From the IMG/VR virus record IMGVR_UViG_3300031659_000078, positions 1 to 26,128 of that record: a stretch of 26,128 nucleotides of DNA; one strand, 5' to 3'. The translations under genes and the position numbers were made by a program. Below the pieces are notes generated by a model, which worked only from the letters and a program-made list of their open reading frames with translations, did not search any database and was not told the origin of the DNA. Positions 22,095-26,128 of this stretch are shown piece after piece (position 1 is the stretch's first letter; the number at the start of each line of letters is the position of its first letter). This DNA comes from a virus.

Positions 22095-22137
22095 TCCCTT
22101 ATCGAAACAACACAACACAGCAAATCAGGAGAAACAC

Positions 22138-22416
22138 ATGAAGACAATGAACTCTAACGAAGTAAACGAGATCCTCGCCCCGCTGCGTAAGTCTGGCAAG
22201 ATGTTCTCTGTCACCTTCATCAAGAAGGACGACACTGAGCGCACCTTCTCTGGTGTACGCTTCGGCGTTAAGAAGCACCTACGCGGTGGTGTATCCACTA
22301 TCGCTGGCAAGGCTGACCTAGTGGGTGTCTGGGGTAAGGATGAGTCTTACAAGTGTTTCTCTAATGAGCGCGTCTTGTCGATCCGAGCATCAGGATCTGA
22401 AATAGCAGCCGAATAA
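22138..22416 (+). CDS. Phage SH3-like fold protein
   Basis: The 92-residue protein has FSVTFIKKDDTERTFSGV, RFGVKKHLRGG and KCFSNERVLSIRAS. This resembles phage proteins annotated as SH3 beta-barrel fold-containing, where a GVKK(Y/H)LKGG segment precedes an NxxRVLxI strand. Function is unknown. ATG 22138 has AGGAG 7 nt upstream; the longer frame from 22063 crosses the promoter. Its GC content and codon use look higher than its neighbours, with many AAG and CTG/CGC-type codons, so it may be highly expressed or recently acquired. Confidence 0.7.
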   Translation: MKTMNSNEVNEILAPLRKSGKMFSVTFIKKDDTERTFSGVRFGVKKHLRGGVSTIAGKADLVGVWGKDESYKCFSNERVLSIRASGSEIAAE

Positions 22417-22443
22417 GGCTGCTCCACCCGGTAGGAGATTGAG

Positions 22444-22710
22444 ATGAAAGTACTTAGGTCTATAGAGATACACGAAGAGGACGACGGCATGGCAAGTGCT
22501 GCTGGTGTCTATGTCTTACGTGGTGAGTCTGTGCATGAGTCTGGGTTCACTGGGCCTGAGTATTACGAAGTCGTGCCAACATCACCATATTGGTTAGTTA
22601 AAAAGGAAGCTGCTAGGATAGCTTTAAGGTATGGCGTACCAATTGTTGATTGCATTGTGTTAAACGCTGGCGTACCATTGTCAGAATCATTCGCTAAGAT
22701 GGAGAAATAA
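22444..22710 (+). CDS. Small phage protein of unknown function
   Basis: This 88-residue protein starts MKVLRSIEIHEEDDGMASAA and contains YYEVVPTSPYWLVKKEAARIALRYGVPIVDC. No known motif is recognised. AGGAG lies 6-7 nt before ATG 22444. The next gene begins 1 nt after its stop. Confidence 0.65.
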   Translation: MKVLRSIEIHEEDDGMASAAGVYVLRGESVHESGFTGPEYYEVVPTSPYWLVKKEAARIALRYGVPIVDCIVLNAGVPLSESFAKMEK

Positions 22711-22711
22711 T

Positions 22712-22924
22712 ATGAAAGCTTTAATTGATGACATTACTGGCTACTTATTTGAGTATCGACAGTCGCGCAGTGCAAACTATCGGTCAATGGCAATAGCTCG
22801 CCGGTTCAATCTTGAGAAGCCGGTCATAACTGAAGAGCAGGCATGTGCAGTATTCTATCTGCTTGGTGATGATCCTGTTCAGCCGATCATTATTGATATA
22901 GATCGAGGTCTGTATGATAAATAA
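22712..22924 (+). CDS. Small phage protein of unknown function
   Basis: The 70-residue protein has FEYRQSRSANYRSMAIARRF and an ITEEQACAVFYLLGDD helix. It overlaps the lysin gene by 11 nt, which carries its ribosome site in this frame. No function can be assigned. Confidence 0.65.
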   Translation: MKALIDDITGYLFEYRQSRSANYRSMAIARRFNLEKPVITEEQACAVFYLLGDDPVQPIIIDIDRGLYDK

Positions 22925-23426
22925 GCTGCTGTTAGCGCTGACCTTGGTGTCAACGGCATCGTTCGGGTATGATTGGACTGATGTAATTGATGTGCCAGAT
23001 CACTACATTAGAGATGTCTCATCTTCAGAGCTTACAGAGATGGAATGTCTAGCCCTAAACATCTATCACGAGTCAAGAGGTGAGGGTATTCTAGGTCGAA
23101 AGCTTGTAGCTCAGGTCACAATGAATAGAATGAGGCACCCCAGCTTCCCTGACACGCTCTGTGAGGTCGTGAGAGACCCTAGTCAGTTTAGCTGGACGAA
23201 CGATGGCAGTACAGATCACCCTTACAACAGAGAGGCTTATGAGATCTCATACTTGATTGCCGTTGCGTATGTTGAGTTTGACTTCCATATCAAAATGAAA
23301 TACTCTTCGCTGGTGCTTAACTATCACAACTTAGATGTTGAGCCGGGATGGCATGATCTAACCCCGGTATTGATTCAGGGCTACCATAAGTTTTATGTGA
23401 GGAAAAGGGACATTAATGAGCAATGA
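22914..23426 (+). CDS. Secreted SleB/CwlJ-type cell-wall hydrolase (endolysin candidate)
   Basis: The 170-residue protein has an N-terminal signal-like segment MINKLLLALTLVSTASFG and then a Hydrolase_2 domain: ALNIYHESRGEGILGRKLVAQV with the catalytic Glu, TMNRMRHPSFPDTLCEVV, and DPSQFSWTNDG. SleB-type enzymes cut peptidoglycan. With a Sec signal it could reach the periplasm without a holin, as signal-arrest-release or exported lysins do. GAGG lies 5 nt before ATG 22914. It overlaps the preceding gene by 11 nt and the following one by 4 nt. Confidence 0.85.
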   Translation: MINKLLLALTLVSTASFGYDWTDVIDVPDHYIRDVSSSELTEMECLALNIYHESRGEGILGRKLVAQVTMNRMRHPSFPDTLCEVVRDPSQFSWTNDGSTDHPYNREAYEISYLIAVAYVEFDFHIKMKYSSLVLNYHNLDVEPGWHDLTPVLIQGYHKFYVRKRDINEQ

Positions 23427-23590
23427 CTAAATTAGATGAATTAAAGTTAGCGGTTGACGAAGCCGTAGAGGCTCGTCACAAAGCAGTGGACGATGAGTGT
23501 ACCGAAGCGTGGCAGGTGGCTTGGGAGGCGTGGAGAATAGCTCACGATCTGTATATGAGCGAGTATTTCAGACTAAAAAAAGAGGATTGA
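23423..23590 (+). CDS. Small acidic helical protein, paralogue-like pair member
   Basis: The 55-residue protein overlaps the lysin stop by ATGA. It is acidic and rich in Ala, Trp and Asp (ECTEAWQVAWEAWRIAHDLY), probably a helical coil. The gene at 23900 has a similar start (M-S/T-K-L-x-x-LK) and DLxxE pattern, so the two may be diverged copies flanking the membrane protein gene. Function is unknown. Confidence 0.65.
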   Translation: MTKLDELKLAVDEAVEARHKAVDDECTEAWQVAWEAWRIAHDLYMSEYFRLKKED

Positions 23591-23899
23591 ATGATGTTAT
23601 TTAAAGATGAACAAATAATGTGGTTTCCAGAAAAAGAAAACTTAATTGGCCGACTGGCAAATAAGTCGGAAAGAGAGATAGACTTAGAAATGCGTGACTC
23701 TGAAGTAATTATTCTCAGATTGCGAGATAAGCCAAAAGCGCCAGCAATAGGGCGGATTTTAATGCCTGTCATTATGATTTTCTTCCTTATTTTAATGTTT
23801 ATAAAGTGGGTTATTACAGGGGAAAAGTATCTTGATTCTTGGTGTAAGAAGTTTAAATTCTTAGATTCCTTGAGTGAGTTTGCCGGGCTTAAGGATTGA
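23591..23899 (+). CDS. Single-span membrane protein of unknown function
   Basis: The 102-residue protein has a charged N-terminal half with repeated acidic/basic residues (NKSEREIDLEMRDSEVIILRLRDK), one span over about 53-73 (IGRILMPVIMIFFLILMFIKWVI), and a short basic C-terminal part (KKFKFLDSL). The gene begins directly after the previous stop. It could belong to lysis or membrane remodelling given the lysin two genes upstream; this is inference. Confidence 0.65.
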   Translation: MMLFKDEQIMWFPEKENLIGRLANKSEREIDLEMRDSEVIILRLRDKPKAPAIGRILMPVIMIFFLILMFIKWVITGEKYLDSWCKKFKFLDSLSEFAGLKD

Positions 23900-24121
23900 A
23901 TGATGAGTAAATTAGCAGATCTGAAGATTAAGCTAAACAATGCTTACACTATATCAAATGAAGCATACGATGAGATGGACTTGGCTTGGGGTGTTTTGCG
24001 ACCTCGCGATACTCAAGGTGATGCTTACGATGACTGGTGTGAGGCTAAGGCTAAGTGGGATGACTCCTACGACCTGTGCAGTGAGCTTCAGGCTGAGTAT
24101 GATAAAGAATTAGAGAAATGA
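23900..24121 (+). CDS. Small acidic Asp/Trp/Tyr-rich protein
   Basis: The 73-residue protein has repeated acidic-aromatic units (AYDEMDLAW, GDAYDDWCEAKAKWDDSYDLC). It looks like a helical protein of the Asp/Tyr/Trp-rich type seen in many phages. It resembles the 55-residue protein at 23423-23590. No catalytic feature is visible. Confidence 0.65.
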   Translation: MMSKLADLKIKLNNAYTISNEAYDEMDLAWGVLRPRDTQGDAYDDWCEAKAKWDDSYDLCSELQAEYDKELEK

Positions 24122-24122
24122 G

Positions 24123-24161
24123 AAAATAATGCTTGCGTTCTTTTTATGGCAGAAGTATGAT
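24123..24161 (+). promoter_or_regulatory. Promoter with duplicated upstream sequence
   Basis: TTGCGT (24133-24138), a 17-nt spacer and TATGAT (24156-24161) form a promoter. The 14-nt sequence AAAATAATGCTTGC (24123-24136) recurs exactly at 24563-24576, also at a promoter. Confidence 0.65.
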
Positions 24162-24195
24162 TTACTTACTTTCAAAAAGACAAGAGGAATTAGAC

Positions 24196-24555
24196 ATGAC
24201 AAGCTTAACTAAAGAACAGATTGAAATTATATTAGACGAAGCAGAGCACGCAGCTTATGAAGCTGCTGGCAATATGTACCGAAATAATTTTAACAGTAAA
24301 GACGGTGGCATGTGCGGATTTGCTTGGGTGACTATAACTGGGTTTAATGGTTATAAAATTAAAGGCAATACAAAGATGGGTCGTACCATGAAGATGGCTG
24401 GTGTCAAGCAAAACTATCGTCGATCATTTGAAGTGTGGAATCCTAGTAATTTCCCAGTTCAAAGCATTGACATCTTATATGAAGGTGCATTGGCTTATTC
24501 AAAAGTGCTGAAGCGTCACGGGTTTGAAGCGGATGCAGGAAGCAGATTCGATTAA
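24196..24555 (+). CDS. Phage protein of unknown function
   Basis: The 119-residue protein begins MTSLTKEQIEIILDEAEHAA and has a conserved-looking FAWVTITGFNGYKIKGNTKMG, then a Tyr/Arg-rich middle and VQSIDILYEGALAYSKVLKRHGFEAD. Its N-terminus resembles that of the protein at 24999 (MTYLTDAQIEEMAETALSSY). ATG 24196 has AGAGGAAT upstream; an upstream TTG at 24133 falls inside the promoter and is rejected. The gene lies between two copies of the same promoter upstream sequence. Confidence 0.65.
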   Translation: MTSLTKEQIEIILDEAEHAAYEAAGNMYRNNFNSKDGGMCGFAWVTITGFNGYKIKGNTKMGRTMKMAGVKQNYRRSFEVWNPSNFPVQSIDILYEGALAYSKVLKRHGFEADAGSRFD

Positions 24556-24562
24556 TAAAAGT

Positions 24563-24601
24563 AAAATAATGCTTGCACTCGTAACTGGGTGCCAGTACTA
24601 T
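24563..24601 (+). promoter_or_regulatory. Second promoter copy
   Basis: TTGCAC (24573-24578), a 17-nt spacer and TACTAT (24596-24601) follow the repeated AAAATAATGCTTGC (24563-24576). A small hairpin ACTGGgtgCCAGT overlaps the spacer and the first base of the -10 box. Confidence 0.7.
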
Positions 24602-24642
24602 CACTGTATTGAAACGAAACAGCAAGCCAACGGAGAAATACA

Positions 24643-24999
24643 ATGAAATTATCAATGTACAGCAACACGGCAACATCGAACCTTATACGCTACGGTGTTA
24701 GTCTTTCTGATCTTGGTGATGATCTATCCTTGGCTTGTGGCGATGCGGCCTACAGCGCTTGCATTCTTGCTGGTGATTGCCTTTCGATAATAGAGCAGTA
24801 TGAGAACAGTGTAACCGGAGAACACCAGAACCAAGACAAAAAAGAGTATTTGCCTTCTGATTGGCTATCTGCTTTAAAATCACACGCCTACTCTATTGCG
24901 TTTGAAGTTATTCAAAATCAAACTTTAGAGGCACTGGAAGAATACGAAGCAGCAACTAAAGCAGCATACAAATTAGCAACTTCTAAAGGGGAATCATAA
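24643..24999 (+). CDS. Helical phage protein of unknown function
   Basis: The 118-residue protein has SLSDLGDDLSLACGDAAYSACILAGDC, a Cys-rich helical stretch, and a tail of Glu/Ala-rich helix (ALEEYEAATKAAYKL). GGAG lies before ATG 24643. Its stop overlaps the next start by one base. No function is assigned. Confidence 0.65.
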   Translation: MKLSMYSNTATSNLIRYGVSLSDLGDDLSLACGDAAYSACILAGDCLSIIEQYENSVTGEHQNQDKKEYLPSDWLSALKSHAYSIAFEVIQNQTLEALEEYEAATKAAYKLATSKGES

Positions 25000-25223
25000 T
25001 GACTTACTTAACAGATGCACAGATCGAAGAGATGGCCGAGACGGCCCTAAGCTCTTATGAGATGGCATGCTCTTGGGGGCCTGCTACTCAAGCAGCTCTT
25101 GAGCACTCACTTGACGAGTTTGGCATCAAGCCAAGCAAGTCAGCAGTGCTACTAAGCGTTAAGCTCGCCAAGCTTAAATGGCATGCCATATCAATCAAAA
25201 CCAAATCAATACTGGAGTCTTAA
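24999..25223 (+). CDS. Small phage protein, possible paralogue of the 24196 gene
   Basis: The 74-residue protein begins MTYLTDAQIEEMAETALSSY, closely matching MTSLTKEQIEIILDEAEHAA of the gene at 24196 in its first ten residues, then has a C-terminal basic helix. It is probably a shortened family member. Function is unknown. Confidence 0.65.
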   Translation: MTYLTDAQIEEMAETALSSYEMACSWGPATQAALEHSLDEFGIKPSKSAVLLSVKLAKLKWHAISIKTKSILES

Positions 25224-25224
25224 T

Positions 25225-25656
25225 ATGATTAAGCTAACGCTATCCGAAGCTCTTGAAATGCTGCAAAATACAGAGCTTTGGACTGTAACTAAAACATTTC
25301 AGGTGTTTGACGTAGCACCGAGAATGCAAGAGATATTCTGTGATGACCATTCCACCCATGAAGAGATCATGCAGGTATTTGGTGAGGGTGAAGTGTTGGC
25401 GGTCAATGGTGATATTAAGATCCGATACACAGAGTCATGGTCTTATGATCAGGATGATAAAGACTCGCTCCATATGGAGATGCTGGACAGTGATGCATTG
25501 CAGATTGAAGGTGCCGAGCTGGTTGATGAAGATGGCGACAGTCTAAACTTCTCACAAGAAATGTGGCACGAATGGTATAACCTGCCAAAGGTGTTCTATG
25601 ATGTGGATTACAGCTCAGTAATGGAATCAAACCTATGGTTTTTAAATAAGTGTTGA
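25225..25656 (+). CDS. Acidic phage protein of unknown function
   Basis: The 143-residue protein is strongly acidic (SYDQDDKDSLHMEMLDSD, GAELVDEDGDSLNF) and has a Trp-rich C-terminal part. ATG 25225 has GGAG upstream; an earlier frame starting at 25183 lies within the previous gene. Its codons are richer in GAT/GAA than its neighbours. No catalytic motif is recognised. Confidence 0.65.
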   Translation: MIKLTLSEALEMLQNTELWTVTKTFQVFDVAPRMQEIFCDDHSTHEEIMQVFGEGEVLAVNGDIKIRYTESWSYDQDDKDSLHMEMLDSDALQIEGAELVDEDGDSLNFSQEMWHEWYNLPKVFYDVDYSSVMESNLWFLNKC

Positions 25657-25689
25657 CATGGTGCTGGACTGGGCTTAATATGGGTCAAC
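25652..25689 (+). promoter_or_regulatory. Promoter bracketed by GTTGAC/GTCAAC repeat
   Basis: TTGACA (25653-25658), a 17-nt spacer and TAATAT (25676-25681) form the promoter. GTTGAC (25652-25657) and GTCAAC (25684-25689) are 6-bp inverted repeats flanking it. It drives the 67-residue gene. Confidence 0.75.
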
Positions 25690-25714
25690 TTCAACAAAGC
25701 AAGAGGAAAGCATC

Positions 25715-25918
25715 ATGAATAAGCAAAACTGGTTTGAAACATTGAACGCAGCACTAGAGTCAGAAGGTCTTGTATCAAGCTGGACTTCAACAGGCTCTAT
25801 GAGCTACGGAGAAGCGCTGCGTTACACGTTTGAAGATGGCTCTCGCAATGGTCGCCAAGTTTGCTTGTATCGCTCAGACAGTGGCTTATATGAGCGCCCT
25901 GTTCATTACCCGCGATAA
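25715..25918 (+). CDS. Small phage protein of unknown function
   Basis: This 67-residue protein begins MNKQNWFETLNAALESEGLV and has a Ser/Tyr-rich middle (SSWTSTGSMSYGEALRYTF). AGAGGAAA lies before ATG 25715. It has a single-gene promoter and is followed by another. No motif is recognised. Confidence 0.65.
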   Translation: MNKQNWFETLNAALESEGLVSSWTSTGSMSYGEALRYTFEDGSRNGRQVCLYRSDSGLYERPVHYPR

Positions 25919-25921
25919 TTC

Positions 25922-25955
25922 TTGACATTGATTCCCGCCTCCTTATAATGGAGGC
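25922..25955 (+). promoter_or_regulatory. Promoter with the -10 box in a hairpin loop
   Basis: TTGACA (25922-25927), a 16-nt spacer and a perfect TATAAT (25944-25949) form the promoter. GCCTCC (25937-25942) and GGAGGC (25950-25955) form a 6-bp GC stem whose loop is TTATAAT. The predicted start near 25956 lies just past the hairpin. No T tract follows. Confidence 0.8.
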
Positions 25956-25979
25956 ATAACCCATAAATAGGAACTATCA

Positions 25980-26128
25980 ATGAGACTTTCAAAGACATCA
26001 GCAGTAGGCATCTTCAAAGAAGAGATTGAGGCGTATAAGATCAGCAGTGGTAATACAGTGACAAAGGATACCCTGATTGAGGCGTGGGATAACTACACAA
26101 AAAGACTATACATTGATTGTTTTTTGAC
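25980..26128 (+). CDS. Phage protein of unknown function (partial, runs off the window)
   Basis: ATG 25980 with AGGAA about 7 nt upstream opens a frame of 49 codons that continues past the right edge. It begins MRLSKTSAVGIFKEEIEAYK and looks helical and soluble. Function cannot be read. The window ends in TTTTTTGAC, which might be the start of the next promoter. Confidence 0.55.
   Translation, partial: MRLSKTSAVGIFKEEIEAYKISSGNTVTKDTLIEAWDNYTKRLYIDCFL

Noticed and set aside
24133-24195. Longer N-terminus for the 24196 gene from TTG 24133
   Set aside because: That TTG is the -35 box of a promoter; ATG 24196 has a good ribosome site.
1-26128. CRISPR array, insertion sequence, integrase or attachment site
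   Set aside because: No spaced repeat series, terminal repeats with transposase, or recombinase was seen; the only mobile gene supported is the HNH-AP2 endonuclease.

Overview
The window is a segment of a double-stranded DNA tailed-phage genome (or a closely related prophage). Genes are packed end to end with 1-26 nt overlaps. Functions are typical of lytic phages: replication, recombination, nucleotide synthesis, small orphan proteins, tRNAs and a lysin. There is no integrase, repressor, capsid or tail gene in view. Shine-Dalgarno sites and near-consensus sigma-70 promoters (TTGACA, 16-17 nt, TATAAT-like) point to a Gram-negative host using the normal code. The thymidylate synthase belongs to the variant I associate with Vibrio, Shewanella and Pseudoalteromonas relatives, so a marine or aquatic gammaproteobacterial host is likely; this last step is inference.

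Layout. (1) 1-8283, mostly minus strand: a leftward replication and recombination arm. Reading leftward from the divergent promoter it has a zinc ribbon protein, a small orphan, a SLOG/DprA-like protein, a primase-polymerase/helicase fusion, a Sak4-like RecA-fold ATPase, a DUF669/SSB-like protein, an HNH-AP2 homing endonuclease, a PD-(D/E)XK nuclease and an SF2 helicase. The end of a plus-strand gene converges on the helicase at 3-155. (2) 8284-8611: a noncoding divergent region with a 19-bp inverted repeat, a 14-bp palindrome and outward promoters, a candidate origin or control region. (3) 8612-17994, plus strand: RuvC-like resolvase, ThyA, DHFR, PhoH, an HTH protein ending in a beta-clamp-binding peptide, the DnaN sliding clamp, a ClpP-like protease, an HTH-metallophosphoesterase, thioredoxin, NrdB and NrdA. 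(4) 18002-19304: a self-contained gene cassette, a zinc-finger protein, tRNA-Ile(CAT) and tRNA-Arg(TCT), and an unlisted 53-residue single-span membrane protein. (5) 19338-26128: about twenty small genes in short promoter-led groups, including a TerS-like protein and a secreted SleB-type cell-wall hydrolase.

The genes form a coherent programme. The RNR, thioredoxin, ThyA and DHFR make dNTPs. The prim-pol helicase, clamp, SF2 helicase and SSB-like protein serve replication. Sak4, the nuclease and RuvC serve recombination and end processing. The large HTH-phosphoesterase, PhoH and ClpP-like proteins are candidates for host takeover or regulation.

The most interesting signals are: (a) the protein encoded directly upstream of the sliding clamp ends in QMDLF, a near-ideal clamp-binding motif, and carries a Myb/HTH-like helix pattern; and (b) many transcription units are punctuated by a promoter overlapping an inverted repeat, placed so that read-through RNA would contain the hairpin while RNA started at the local promoter would lose part or all of it. 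Three of these hairpins have U-tracts. No database search was run; all family calls rest on motifs read by eye.
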